Shown here: one piece after another, positions 21,001-32,245 of the stretch
Layout: each line of letters starts with the position of its first letter
Position numbering within the stretch: position 1 is the first letter of the stretch
From: Hermatobates lingyangjiaoensis
Lineage: Eukaryota > Arthropoda > Insecta > Hemiptera > Hermatobatidae
NCBI GenBank assembly: GCA_026182355.1
Contig: JAPFBL010000069.1
Location: 1,021,001-1,085,000, forward strand
Direction: 5' to 3'
Length of the DNA: 64,000 nucleotides
The notes under the pieces: generated by a model
Told to the model about the DNA's origin: nothing
Seen by the model: the letters and a program-made list of their open reading frames with translations, nothing else
Database searches by the model: none
Program-made: the position numbers and the translations under genes

Positions 21001-21145
21001 CTGGTATACTTTGGGAGCAGACCTTCTTTTAAACATAGTTATATGATACCACAAAGATGGAAAAGTAGCATTCGAAATCTTGAAAAGGTATGTAGGAAAC
21101 ATACTAAACTTAATGTTGGCAAGATATTTAATGAGGTATATATAT
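21001..21145 (+). pseudogene. Head-to-head PLE N-terminal fragments
   Basis: On the minus strand 21035-21001 reads KEGLLPKYT, the PLE N-terminal motif. Immediately beside it, on the plus strand from about 21041, is IPQRWKSSIRNLEKVC followed by a basic stretch and KIFNE, ending at TATATATA (21137). Two N-terminal pieces therefore face each other with almost nothing between. Confidence 0.5.
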
Positions 21146-21149
21146 ATAC

Positions 21150-22080
21150 TGCATATACAAGTAAATGTCTGAAGAATTATTTCCTTACAGAGTGTAGATG
21201 TGTTTGGTAGATAGCAGTAGGATTTTTAAATTAATATCAAGAAGGATGAAATTTGCAATTATATTTATTATATTTTGCACTGATGGACTTATCAAACTAT
21301 TAACGGTTTTGTGTTTAGATTAATTCAACACTTTCCCATGCCACTTCATTGCAGGGATTTCAAGTTACTTAAATCCATCTGGAATATTCATGAAAGTTAT
21401 CAACACTAGACTTAGTGAAAGAATACAAAAGTATAATTTAAAAGATTTCTGTAAACGATAGCACGCAAGATATATTGGAAAGCAGCGTTTTGAACGAAGG
21501 TGAAGATGGAATTAAAGGTACTAAAGAAAACAATGGGTCTAGTTTGAGGACTGAATATGTTTGGTGAGGCCTTTTTAAACGGATTGAAAAGGAAATGGCT
21601 GCATGAAATGATATGTAGGAATGCAGGGGACTCGGTGCACAATGAATGGCGCATCACTATTCATTTTCTTATATTCTTCTACAAGGTAACCCACAACTAT
21701 TTCAATACAATGCCATCTCAGCTTAATTAGTCTCTATCATAAATCTCATTTTTTAAATTCACGTTTCCATACCTCAACGCTTTCTGAATATTTATCATTT
21801 ACAGATTTACTTACAATAACAAGCAATTACAATTCGTAGAATACTAACTTTGTCTTAGTAGCACTGTTTGATTTTAGAAACTTCTATTATCAAGTGTAAA
21901 TCATAAGGCTTAAGTCCCTAGTCAAACTAATTTAACTATTTGTAATTAAGTTACAATATAAAGCAATAAAACTGATTTGGGTTAAGTAGTGATTATTAAT
22001 TTAACAATATTCATATGGTGGACAAAGAGATAAAATTCTTCATTAACTGTGCAATCTGTAATAGTGTTGTATTTACTCAT
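21150..22080. other. No recognised feature
   Basis: A somewhat G-richer piece at 21480-21660 gives short open frames on both strands but no known domain. The rest is AT-rich. Confidence 0.4.
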
Positions 22081-22084
22081 ATTA

Positions 22085-22250
22085 GGAAAAGTATTATGTC
22101 TCCACATAAAAAAGTTTATTACCAAAAAATAAACAACGCGTTTCAAATTTCTTGAAACATGACAATCAAGTGTTTAAAACGCGTTGTTTAGTTTCTTGTA
22201 ATAAACTTTTTTATGTAGAGACTTAATAATTTTCCTAACATGAGAGAGAA
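22085..22250. repeat. Decayed family K inverted repeat
   Basis: TCTCCACATAAAAAAGTTTATT...AACAACGCGTTTCAA on the left mirrors AAAACGCGTTGTTTA...AATAAACTTTTTTATGTAGAGA on the right. The hammerhead cores are lost (AATCAAGTGTTTAAAACGCG). Confidence 0.6.
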
Positions 22251-22473
22251 TTCTGTTCCTAAGAGAACTGTAATAATTACAATTATACTCTAGTCTGCGA
22301 TTTCGATTATATTCAAACTGCATCTTTGAATAATAAATCACAATGTTCAAAAACTAATAATATTTACTACTCGTGCAATCTGTTCTAGTGTAATATTTAC
22401 ATATGATATGGATTTTCAAAAAATTACTCCTTCACTCAAATGAGCATTATGCTAAATCTAACAACGCGTTTCA

Positions 22474-22697
22474 AACACCTAGACGCTCACCGTGTAAAAC
22501 TGACGAGGGAGGCCCTGATTGAGGGCACTTCCATACTACAAGTGTACCACGAGCCTAGCAGGTTACATATACTGGAAGCTCTATATATTAAAGATTGTAA
22601 CCCTAGCCTAAATGTCCAAAGTAACGATTTCAACTCTGTGCCTAGTTTCAAGAATTTTGACGATAGTTTCAAACTTGTAAGGGAGACGAGGAGGTGA
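22474..22697 (+). pseudogene. PLE GIY-YIG endonuclease, C-terminal part only
   Basis: The fragment encodes the last third of the nuclease: KLTREALIEGTSIL, then LHILEALYIKD with the catalytic-type Glu and PSLNVQ with the terminal Asn. The GIY and YIG strands are missing. Just upstream, at about 22460-22475, a reversed family K tail (AACAACGCGTTTCAAACAC) is joined directly to the coding sequence. A family G hammerhead follows at 22853. Confidence 0.75.
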
Positions 22698-22852
22698 CTG
22701 GACCACAAGTAGTTTTGGCCGACCCTTCACCATGCATACCTTTACTTCCTAAAGCACAGGTGTATTTACAAATACACACAGTATTTGCGTAGACACCGTT
22801 GAAATATTTTATTGTAACTTCAGTGTATTAACCAAAATTTATTTATCTTAAC

Positions 22853-22882
22853 CTGACGATGGCGAATGACAGCCGAAAGCTC
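22853..22882 (+). ncRNA. Hammerhead ribozyme, family G (stem III AGCU), intact core
   Basis: CTGACGA (22853-22859), stem II GGC/GCC (22861-22863 with 22872-22874), GAAA (22875-22878), palindrome AGCT and C at the cleavage site (22882). It sits 155 bp after the endonuclease stop. Confidence 0.75.
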
Positions 22883-22989
22883 GTACGTATTGTTTATTTG
22901 TTTGTTATTTTCGTGATTAAAACGGTATTTTAAAGAAAGTGGTTATTCAAGTGTTTTCGTGTTTGACCTAAAGTTTATTGTGTGTGTTA

Positions 22990-23103
22990 ATGTCTTTTGC
23001 TAACCTTCTGTGGAAGCTACCAGAGTCTCACCGCAAAGTGATACGAAAACTAGAGAGTGTCAACAAGAAACTGGTCAATGCAGAAGCTGCTGCTTATTTT
23101 AAT

Positions 23104-23108
<5 letters not shown>
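22990..23108 (+). pseudogene. PLE N-terminal ORF fragment after family G hammerhead
   Basis: ATG at 22990, then MSFANLLWKLPESHRK, VIRKLESVNKKLV and NAEAAAYFN, running into (CA)n at 23107. The same peptide occurs at 42731-42836, and a diverged form at 7694-7831. This shows the PLE order ribozyme, about 107 bp leader, ORF start. Confidence 0.65.

Positions 23109-23188
<80 letters not shown>
23107..23188. repeat. (CA)n-(TA)n microsatellite at PLE breakpoint
   Basis: CA repeats to about 23149 followed by TA repeats to 23187. Confidence 0.95.
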
Positions 23189-23189
<1 letters not shown>

Positions 23190-23410
23190 GAGTTCAAAAT
23201 ACAAGAAGAGCAACACACAGCGTAAGGAAACACACGCTACGTGCCGTTGCGTCTACAATGTACTTGGTCTTCCTTTATCGTTTCTCCTGAAGACGGATTA
23301 CCCGAAAATTTGAGTCTGCAAGTGTGTTTCCTTACTCTGTGTGTTATTCTACTTGAATTTTGAGTTCGTATTGTGTCCAGTTTGGATCGTGCTTCGTTTT
23401 ATTACGTGAT
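23189..23410. mobile_element. Family D PLE-end hairpin
   Basis: The left arm (GAGTTCAAAATACAAGAAG, AACACACAGCGTAAGGAAAC) mirrors the right arm (GTTTCCTTACTCTGTGTGTT, CTTGAATTTTGAGTTC). The left ribozyme is lost at the turn and the right is intact. Confidence 0.7.
23287..23311 (+). ncRNA. Hammerhead ribozyme, family D, intact core
   Basis: CTGAAGA (23287-23293), short stem II GG/CC around ATTA, GAAA (23304-23307), ATTT. Stem I CTC/GAG. Confidence 0.6.
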
Positions 23411-23502
23411 ATATATATGTATATATATGTATGTTATGTAATTTTTTGAGGGTTTAGGTCTAATGATTACATCATATAAATATTGGGTCAAGAAACAAAT
23501 CA

Positions 23503-23549
<47 letters not shown>

Positions 23550-23750
23550 TTTCACATAAACATGCGAAATAACAATCAATGATCAAACAACAATATGAAA
23601 TGGGAAAACAAGACTAAGATCTAAGATTAAGACTAAGATCAGTTGGGTTTTTGACTCTGACGAAGACCGCTTGTTACGGTTGAAATATCTTAGTCTTGTT
23701 TTTCCATTTCTTATTGTGGTTTGATCATATATAGTTCAATCATTGATCAT
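23503..23750. mobile_element. Family B PLE-end hairpin, TA-bounded
   Basis: TA run (23503-23544), left arm TTTCACATAAACATGCGAAA...ACAAGACTAAGATC with a local duplication, turn at CAGTTGGGTTTTTGACT, right arm to GTGGTTTGATCA. Confidence 0.7.
23657..23691 (+). ncRNA. Hammerhead ribozyme, family B, intact core
   Basis: CTGACGA (23657-23663), stem II ACCG/CGGT, GAAA, then ATATCT (one change from AGATCT). Stem I GACT/AGTC. Confidence 0.7.
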
Positions 23751-23757
23751 ATATATA

Positions 23758-24010
23758 TATAATTCAATGTAGAAAAATAAACATAAACAAATTAAAAGCA
23801 CACACTTACAGTATGTAATTTTTATAATAGAAGAGGGAAGCCAAGCACACTGAGTTTCAGTGCACTTGGTTTCCCTCTCTTATCTCTCCTGAAAACAGTT
23901 CAAACCAAAGATTAGAGACCGTCAGTGTGTGCTTTTAATTTTTTTATATTTATTTTTCTACATTGAACTATACTCGTCCGTCTCGGATATTATTTCCAAC
24001 GAAAAAGCAT
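23758..24010. mobile_element. Family C hairpin, ribozymes decayed
   Basis: AATTCAATGTAGAAAAATAA on the left mirrors TTATTTTTCTACATTGAACT on the right. The right-arm core at 23889-23913 reads CTGAAAACAGTTCAAACCAAAG, with both catalytic strands mutated. Confidence 0.6.
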
Positions 24011-24157
24011 ATATTTATCTTACCTTTAGTTTGTTCATGAGTTTGTTTGTTTGTTCACCAATTTTTCATGGAGATAGAGACTTGAAATTATTACAATCTT
24101 TACTTTTCTTGTGATTGTCTTTGTAGTAGTTGTATTACATAATAGCAAATCGTATTA

Positions 24158-24202
24158 GGGGGTGAGGGTAGCCCAGTGGCTTGCGTACTCGCCTCGAGTT
24201 TC
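24158..24202 (+). mobile_element. SINE head fragment
   Basis: GGGTAGCCCAGTGGCTTGCG followed by TACTCGCCTCGAG is the tRNA-like head of the SINE family, cut after about 45 bases. Its G-rich start resembles the G run at 16933. Confidence 0.55.
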
Positions 24203-24204
24203 TA

Positions 24205-26500
24205 CAATACTATTTAAAAATATTTCTCATTAGGGTTCAGTGTAGCCTCTAATATATAATAGAAGTTAAAAATGAATAATTTTAGAAAGAAACTTGAACA
24301 CAACTGTCAGTAAAATACGAATGCTCTAGGGTAATATTAGAAAGACATATTCTTTTCATTAATGTTATTTTATGTTGGGTAAATAAATCGAATATTTCAA
24401 TTTACAAGATTTACTAGTACACATATAAAAGTCGAATTAATATCATGAATGTCACCAGATGTTGGTCTAGGCAAAATGCGAATTAAAGATGTCTTGAGTG
24501 GATGGAGTAATGGGTAAGGACTACTTTAAAAGGAGACGATTACGGGGTGTAAATAACATCATGAGCACAATAACAGGGCAGCTGTCAGGCAGAAATAGAC
24601 TTCTACCATTCATATCTACCTACTTATTTCTTCTATTTCTCATTTTAACAGTGCACGAAAACAACATCAGTTGTTAATTCAGTTGTGAATCTTTAAAGTG
24701 AATGTATGTAATCAAAAGAAAAGCATTTGAGAATAATATAGGTTTAATGTGCAGTAAACAAGAGCTTATTGGATTAAAATCACAGAGAAGGCAATACCGA
24801 TGCTATAATGTTTACTGCACGATTTCCTATTTTATACGCATGCACTATTGTAATTTATCATACTGTCTACTAAAAAGCTATATAAACAATTCATACAAAA
24901 ATAAATAAACCTATAAAATCAACTTATAGATTCATTCTGCATAAAAGCATTTTGTGTTCCTTATACTAATAATTATAACAGAATAATATAGGTCTAATGT
25001 GCAGTAAAGCGATGTATGTAAGCATGCTTATTTCAAAACAAAAAACTATTACACAACATAAAGAATGTGATAAATGCAATTTCTATGAATTAAAGAGTGA
25101 AAAACTTAAAGATACACGAAATTATGTAACTTTAAATTTGAATTACAAAATTTTTTTTAATTTTATTTATTTCATGTCACAATAAATGTAAGTATTACAT
25201 TGCCAGTGACACTGATAACACAGATGTAGGAGAGAACACAGGAGGGAAGATGAAATCCGTTGACTGACTACACTTCGTGGCGTGGGTCTTATTACAATAT
25301 TTGAAGTTTAAAATTAATATGTTTAGGAATGAAAAGTTGAAGGTAGTTTAGTACAGTATAAAGAAGAACGCTGCACTAAACAGTAACACTAACCAAGAAG
25401 TTAATTTTTATTTAAAAAAAAATATGAAATTACACTAAAAGATACAGACATCAAAAATTTAGTTAACATAAAACACCTGAATAATTATCATTTAAACTAG
25501 AAACGCAGCTTCCATTGGTAAGGGATGACTGATTATCTTTACTAATAATTGCTTTTTGATTTTGCTTTTTACTCATATCTTCTTTTCACCGTAGTTCTTA
25601 CTTCAGTAAAATCAAAATTATGGCGATCAAAGCGGTAATATTTATTTTAATTCTCCTATGCAAAGTTATATCCGTTATGCTTGATAAAAAAGATTTGGGT
25701 ATGTCTAAATTAAAAACTAAAATTTAAATTAATTAAAAATTCAATGTAGGGGCAAAGTTATGCACTATTAAGGTGTGTTTGGCTGGCTGAATAGATACAA
25801 GTATACAGCTAAAAATAAACAGGTATTTTTCTTTAGCAAGTAAGTATTAGTAGTTGATTTTAATTTTGTTTTGCGTTTCTATAATTTTGTCCTTGTTTTG
25901 GTGTTCTTTGTATGACCATTATCCGGCAGTATACTCGTATTTATGGTTGACTAGAAACGACTGGAATAATAACTAGACAAATAATTAAAATATTGTTAAA
26001 GAAGAAACACAACATGTTTTAAGTATTTTTAATTTTTTACGACAATCGTCTTAAATTTACACGTGAGATAAGAAAAGAATGCAAACTCTCATGTTTTGAT
26101 ATAAAATTCATAAAATAAAGGCAAAACAGGGTAATTTTTTAACTGGTTACTATAAAACATGACATTTTACGTAAACTATAAAATATTAAAGAAAAATTCT
26201 TAATTACTACTCTTCTCTCCGATACCATGATCTAGAAAAGATAATTTTCTAGACATAGTGAAAAAATTATTGGATTTAGTAAATGTGTTTTTCTGAACAA
26301 TTTATAGATCATTTTGGTGTATGGTTTTCAACAAAACAACACTTTATGTTATTGGTTTAGTAAAATCAGAGGTCTTTGTAGCGACTTAGTCTCCAGAGCA
26401 TATAAATAAATTCGTTATGAATATTCATCAGTAAGAACGAAATAATTTACGTTACTGTCAGTAATACGTGGACAAATGGCCTTACATTTTGCCGTCATTA
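24205..26500. other. AT-rich stretch, nothing recognised
   Basis: ATAATATAGGTNTAATGTGCAGTAAA occurs twice (24735-24760 and 24983-25008), hinting at a small local duplication. Open frames at 24702-24908 and 24997-25185 begin around these and are not recognised. Confidence 0.4.
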
Positions 26501-26502
26501 AG

Positions 26503-26838
26503 GAGTTGGGTAGCCCAATGGCTTGCGTGCTCTCCTCTGGACTGATAGAGCGGGGTTCAATTCTCACTCCAGCTTTTAATTTTTTTCATGCAGGAGATAA
26601 CAATATATTAACACACTGTCCCTGGAAGAGGATGTTAAGCAGCTGGTTCCGAGCCTGAACGATGTCAGGTATACTTTAAAGATCCCTATTGTAAATTCAC
26701 TTGACTTAGGCTAAATGTAAAACTCTCATTATAGAGTAATTTGAGAGACGATTTTAGTCCTTACAGGAATCAGCATTAGATCAGTGTACCTTTCTAGCAA
26801 ACCTTCAATCCCACCAAAAAAAAAAAAAAAAAAAAAAA
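26503..26838 (+). mobile_element. tRNA-headed SINE, plus strand, with A-rich tail
   Basis: A box TAGCCCAATGG (26511-26521), B box GGTTCAATTCT (26554-26564), then GAAGAGGATGTTAAGCAGC, CTTGACTTAGGCTAAATGTA, and an A run at 26816-26838. The frame 26476-26658 across it is not a gene. Confidence 0.7.
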
Positions 26839-26839
26839 T

Positions 26840-28075
26840 GAAATAGACAAAACGGATGTTCATTCAGTGTTGACCTCGTGATAGTTGTTATTCTTGACCC
26901 AAATCAGACAATCTCTGGAGTAGAAGTAGTACTTGAGAATCCTGAGTAAAGAAGCAAAGGGTAGCTAATTATTTCAACTTCTATTAATAAAGGCAGTTTA
27001 ATGAGAAACAAAGCTTTTATATTTAATACATTTTCTCAATAATAATAAATATTATCAGATTTTTAAAGGTAACCAAATCATAGCATATAAATCAGTTTTA
27101 AAATCTTTATTAAAGTAAAAAGTCAAAACATTGTATTTCAATATAAAATTGAAAATATTACTCATTAATTGAAATTAGATACTAACAAGATAAATAATTA
27201 TTATAATGTTATTAATGGTATGTGTTAACTTCTTCAAACATAATTTATTCATAATGGCTTCTTTCTCTAAATAAACGTAATGTTATCATATTGTTATAAA
27301 AAAAAAAGAAATACAATTTGTTTAAAGAATTTTATTAATAAAACAAAATGATAAGCCAATTCAAATATATTTATATATGTCTATATAGATAGTTTATATA
27401 AATCTCAAGGAAAAAAAGTGGAAGTCCTAGAAAAGTAGAAACTTGTTTAATGCTTGCTTTAATTTATAAACTTGTTATTAAAACATAGAAGATAATCGAA
27501 ATCAGAGTCCTTGAGTGAAATGAAACCATCTTTGTACTGCTTGTTGGGATAAATATGAAAACAAGTCGTAACTTTTAACTTTAATGAGAATATCTTCATT
27601 AATTGCGATTAAGAAAGATTTCTGTCTGGTAAAAAGGGATTTTTATTGCATTGTCTAATGCTTGGCTGTATTAGCTAAAATAATAGAAATAATTTCCCTG
27701 CTGATATTGCTGATGCATTAAAGAATATTATTAGAAAATAACTGGTAGCACATCATCATTTGTTTCATCATCAAAAGTATCAAATTATTTAAGATATTAC
27801 ATAGGTATAAGTAGCATTGCAATGGAGCATTAGTATCATCTGACAACTACGTAAATTACACAGAATATCAATCATGGTAGGTAGCATGTAAAATGACGAA
27901 GGCTGATATATAATTTATTCACCTACAAAAAACTGTATACTGTCTGTTAATTGCAATATGCTAACGGTAACTTGCCCAGAGGAATGACCTCTCCAATAGA
28001 AATGAATAGAAATCAACAATATCAAATTTTTTACTGCAAATACCAGTCTAAAACTATTCAACATAATAATAGAAA
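26840..28075. other. AT-rich stretch, nothing recognised
   Basis: No supported feature. Confidence 0.5.
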
Positions 28076-28080
28076 CAACC

Positions 28081-28102
28081 TGAGCTTTCACTTTATCGTC
28101 AG
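28081..28102 (-). ncRNA. Hammerhead remnant with collapsed stem II (family G-like)
   Basis: On the minus strand CTGACGA is followed after only six bases by GAAAGCTC, so stem II has been almost wholly deleted. The AGCTC end matches family G. The minus-strand frame spanning it (27915-28232) shows no recognisable domain. Confidence 0.35.
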
Positions 28103-28343
28103 GTGAAAGTCTATACCCAATATTTCTTTTTGTAGAAGTATTACATTTATGTATTGTGTCATGAAAACGGTAGATTATCTTCATCAAAAAAAATAATACA
28201 GCTATAGAAATAGAACTGTTTTTTTCTTTCAATTTAAACTGTGTAGATGATAATCAAATTACCTCTAATACTAATATCATCTATATCGTAAACATTAATT
28301 TCTGCAAACTCAGTAATCACACATGTACTTTAAGAAAACCAAG

Positions 28344-28460
28344 AATATATATATATATATATATATAATATATATATAATAAATGTTCATCAGGAATCGG
28401 TCAGTTCTTCGGTGGCAAACAGTTAGTCAATGCAGAAGCTACTGCAAAATTTAATAGGAT
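28344..28460. repeat. (TA)n and chimeric PLE fragment
   Basis: After the TA run, TCATCAGGAATCGGTCAGTTCTTC (an A-type outer end, as at 50840) joins directly to coding sequence for KQLVNAEATAKFN, the family G N-terminal piece. Confidence 0.5.
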
Positions 28461-28469
28461 ATAATGTAG

Positions 28470-29045
28470 TTCAAATTTAGTAAAGCACTAAATGATTGGA
28501 AAACTATAGACTTGCAATCTCGAATTTTCAGTTACAACGAGTTGTTGAAAACGCAAAGACCCAGCAACCAGAGAGGAAAGAACCATCGCTGCGTTAGAAA
28601 CCCACACTCCATTTGCTCTACTGAAGCTGTTTGCTACTGTGAAAATTAGAGACACCATAAATGTAAGTTTTAGCATTTATTTGTGTTTTTGTACTACCTA
28701 TGAAATTGCAGAGAACTCTCCGTTTCGGGTTGGTTTCACATTTAAGTATAAATATCGCAAAAATAACTTTTATACAGTCAAGAGAAGCATTTCTTTTGTC
28801 ATTAAGAATAATTGAACAGTTATTTATATATTATTTTTAACTTATAAACTCACCTAAAACATTGGGAATGTAATAGGTTTTTTTTCATTGAATTATATAT
28901 ATAAATGTTTTCTTACGTCAAACACATAGATTGAACACTATTTTATCGAGGTTCAGTCTAGCTACAAACAGAACAACACATTATGACGACATCCCGTCCG
29001 TATTTGTAATAATCTTGAGTGCTACATCAATAAAGTAGCTACATC
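28470..29045. other. No recognised feature
   Basis: An open minus-strand frame at 28488-28676 is not recognised. Confidence 0.35.
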
Positions 29046-29050
29046 AATTG

Positions 29051-29213
29051 AGAATTCAATTACAGTGACATGAAAAAATTTTGTAAGTTACATTATTTAA
29101 TTAATGTATATGTATATTAATTAAATAATTTACCTTATAGAATTGTTACATACTGTAATTAAATTCTGTTTTGACGTTGCCCTGAAAATGGCTACAAATA
29201 TAGAAAAAACGTC
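29051..29213. repeat. Foldback with hammerhead-like remnant
   Basis: AATTCAATTACAGT...TTATTTAATTAATG pairs with TATTAATTAAATAA...ACTGTAATTAAATT (29051-29167). On the right shoulder CTGAAAATGGC (29181-29191) and GAAAAAACGTC (29202-29212) form a decayed hammerhead skeleton. Confidence 0.45.
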
Positions 29214-29383
29214 AGCTTAATCGTGTTTTGTTATTTGAAGCTAGAACAAACCTCCATAAAAAAATAGCATATATTATATATATATTTTAGTTTTTATTCC
29301 ACGATCGGTACTTTTATCAATATTTATATTATATATAGTTATATATGTATAACATAGTTATGGATGCCTCTCAAGTAGGTTTC

Positions 29384-29406
29384 CTGATGACGAACGTCGA
29401 AATATT
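29384..29406 (+). ncRNA. Hammerhead-like motif, family E
   Basis: CTGATGA (29384-29390), very short stem II built on ACG/CGT, GAAA (29399-29402), TATT. It lies shortly after a TA-rich stretch. Confidence 0.5.
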
Positions 29407-29559
29407 GAAGTCAATATCTGTTAATTTATTCTGGTTATCTTTTATCTGTTATATGTTTAATTTAAATTGGTCTTGAATAGTGAAGGTGTGACATTGTGTA
29501 ACCATGATTTAGTTTTCTCTCGAATTGGAGGTTAATAAATCTATAATTTGGCTGAAGAC

Positions 29560-29845
29560 GGTCGTTAGCTGGGTGGGAGTAGGCGGGGTTGGATAGTCCA
29601 AAGTCGAGGGTTAGGCCTGTAGACAGGTTGAGGCAGGTCAGGTGAGCAGTTTAATAAGGGTTGATGAAGGGGTGGCCGTGACATTGGGGCGCGGCACGTG
29701 CAGGCAGGGTGCAGGTCATCAGCCCCTGGAATTAGAGCACTCCCACTGGCAAGCTATTTGCGGCCTTACCTCCTTTTCATTACCCACCGTCGCCGCATAT
29801 CTCGACACCCACTCACGTGTGCTCCCCACACTTTCACTCTCATAA
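29560..29845 (+). other. GC-rich island with open frames, identity unknown
   Basis: This is one of the few G+C-rich pieces in the window. Two plus-strand frames are open, one from 29642 (TAA at 29843) with VAVTLGRGTCRQGAGHQP, but neither has a convincing start or known motif. It could be an exon, a promoter-type island or an unrecognised repeat. Confidence 0.25.
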
Positions 29846-29968
29846 CTATCTCACTACTTCATTTACACAATTTCCCTCCACATACATTTAATTAAGATAA
29901 CCAGTTTTAGAAAAAGCCAGAGTTGATGAAATAAACAGATTTAGCTACATTGATATATTCCTGTAAAT

Positions 29969-30232
29969 CAGTGCTTTTCAACCATGCTGAAGCCAAACAG
30001 CATGGAAATATTCCACTGGCCCCAGGGACCCCTGTGATATAATTTAGTTGTCTTATGCAAAAAATAGCATTTAATGACATGAAATAACAACACAAACGTT
30101 TGTACATTAATTTTATAGATGAAATAAAAACATTTTTATTTATATTTAATTAAATTGATTTTGATTTCGTTCTTGTCTGATTCAAAATTTGTTGTACCCT
30201 TGGACTATACTGGCGAAACCTGAAAATCACTG
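29969..30232. mobile_element. Non-autonomous hAT element (264 bp)
   Basis: The ends read CAGTGCTTTTCAACC and, inverted, CAGTGATTTTCAGGT, the typical CAGNG...TTCA form of hAT termini. It is flanked by CTGTAAAT (29961-29968) and CTGTAGAT (30233-30240), an 8-bp duplication with one mismatch, which is the hAT signature length. It has no coding capacity. Confidence 0.75.
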
Positions 30233-30244
30233 CTGTAGATATTG

Positions 30245-31805
30245 CTAATTTCATTTACTTTTTGTTACTAGGATACATTTCGTAGTGAATTTTTTCAATA
30301 ATTTGTCTATAAATTAAGCTTGGCTGAATAGAATGCCCTATAATGTAACTTTCTCCGTCACTTCATGAGAGATCAGGTCTCAGTCTGTGCTTAAGTCCCT
30401 CAACACTTAGTTCTTTGTGTTCTTCTAAATTTTTACGACTAATTTAAAATGACGCTAATGAGGATTATTGTTTCACCTAAATATACATGTTTTAAATAAT
30501 CTAAACAAATTGAAATGTACGCCCAGAATATGAATTATGGGTTTAAAGGGAGTAAATTGTAAGTACATTCCAGTATGTTTACAGAGTGAGCAAATGAATT
30601 ATAGGTTTTGGTTTAACTAATCTGTCAATTGGGGTGTAGTTATACCTGACCTGACCCAAATTAATCTCAGGATTAGAAAAAAATACAGTGAAAAGGTTTA
30701 GACAATATATAATCTACCATCAAAGCTAATTCGATGATAAGAAAAAGTACTTTGAAAGAAAATAAATCTTATCAACTAGGAGTATTAGTAATACCCAAAT
30801 TAAGTGTTCAAGCCAGTTTTAGCTCTATATAAAAAATGTGTCTCTCCATCAAGCCGAAGCTGGGTCAGCTGCTCTGCTCTGGATTAATAAACTCCAACCA
30901 CTTTGTCGTTAATTTGATGGCTTGATAGTTCTGAGACAGTCCTTTTTTTTCTGCTTACAGAACAATGGTACCTATTGATTTCTTGGGAATTTTATAATTT
31001 AACTACATCTTTATTTAATCTTTTTTTCATTTTTGAGGACCTATTTAAATAAATTTAAAATACTATTGTATTCGGACAATGGACAAGTACAGTCCAGTCA
31101 ATGGTTTGAGTACAGTTATTCTATTCTGAGTATACAATCATTTTTGGTTTAGAGTTATATAAACATATTCATGTATAAATGGAGAAAAGGTTATAGGAAA
31201 CCTACTAAATCCTTTTAATCTATGCAGATGAACTAAATATCATTTTAATTATTTGCATGTTTAGCACAAGTAAATTACTTGTTAGCACTAAGATTAGAAA
31301 CTGCTGGTGCACATATTCAGATGATATGTATTTAATTCTTCCCTCGTCATCAAGAGGAGTGAAAGTAAACATCTTTTTCTGAATTAGCCCTCCCAGATTC
31401 CTATATATGTCCAATAATTTTCTTTTCTTGTGCTATCTTCATAAAAGTCTCTGATTTTTGTTTCTTTTTTTTATTTTCATCATAAGTCCCATTATATTTC
31501 CAATTATTATTTTCTCATTGTTATGCTTTTCATTTTTTACCTTTTTTTCTGATTGTGATTCGCTAGTTTAGTTTTTGTTCATTATGGCGAACCACAATTT
31601 GCGTAAATTAATCAAATTAAACATTCTTGTTTGTGATCACTACCATTATTTAATATTTTCATGTCCACCATGTTACTGATTAAATATAACAATCAATAAT
31701 ATATCACATTCTGAATGTAAATATATCCAGTTATAATTTTCACTTTTTCTTTGTCTTGATTGCAGAATTATTAGTAATGATATCCGTCATATTTCTCGTA
31801 AAGTT
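30245..31805. other. AT-rich stretch, nothing recognised
   Basis: Open frame 31220-31414 (minus) is unsupported. Confidence 0.45.
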
Positions 31806-31813
31806 TCTGTAGA

Positions 31814-31856
31814 GCTCGACCAGTTTTGGATCCGTCTAGTTCCCATCTTCAAGAGC
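31814..31856 (-). ncRNA. Hammerhead remnant with preserved stem I
   Basis: On the minus strand GCTC (stem I) is followed by TTGAAGA (C to T in the first core base), a long stem II region ending GGATCC, AAAA where GAAA is expected, CTGGTC, then GAGC closing stem I. Two catalytic positions are mutated. Confidence 0.4.
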
Positions 31857-32245
31857 AACTTATATAAACAGATAGAGAAAAATGCATCACTATTTGTGTT
31901 TTCAAAATGTTGGAAATTGTTTTGAGAAATGACATGAGGAAAAAATTACTGGTCAAACTTTTAAACAGCAGTGTTGATGATATGACAATAAACGTCGTAG
32001 ACAAAGATCGGGTTTTAAAAATTCATCTTCTTGTGCAGATGAACAAATATTCAGTATACAAACAGAATTGTGTGAGAGAAATGTGGATTGAAACGTAGTT
32101 ACCTTTGATAATCTAAATCCTTCCTTGATATTTGTGGAAAAGGCAAAATGTTTCATCAATTCGCTGAAAACAATAAATAAAAGTTGTATAATTTAATTTT
32201 TACAGCAATGTTACTTTTGTTGGTGTTTTTCTGAATCAAGTAATC

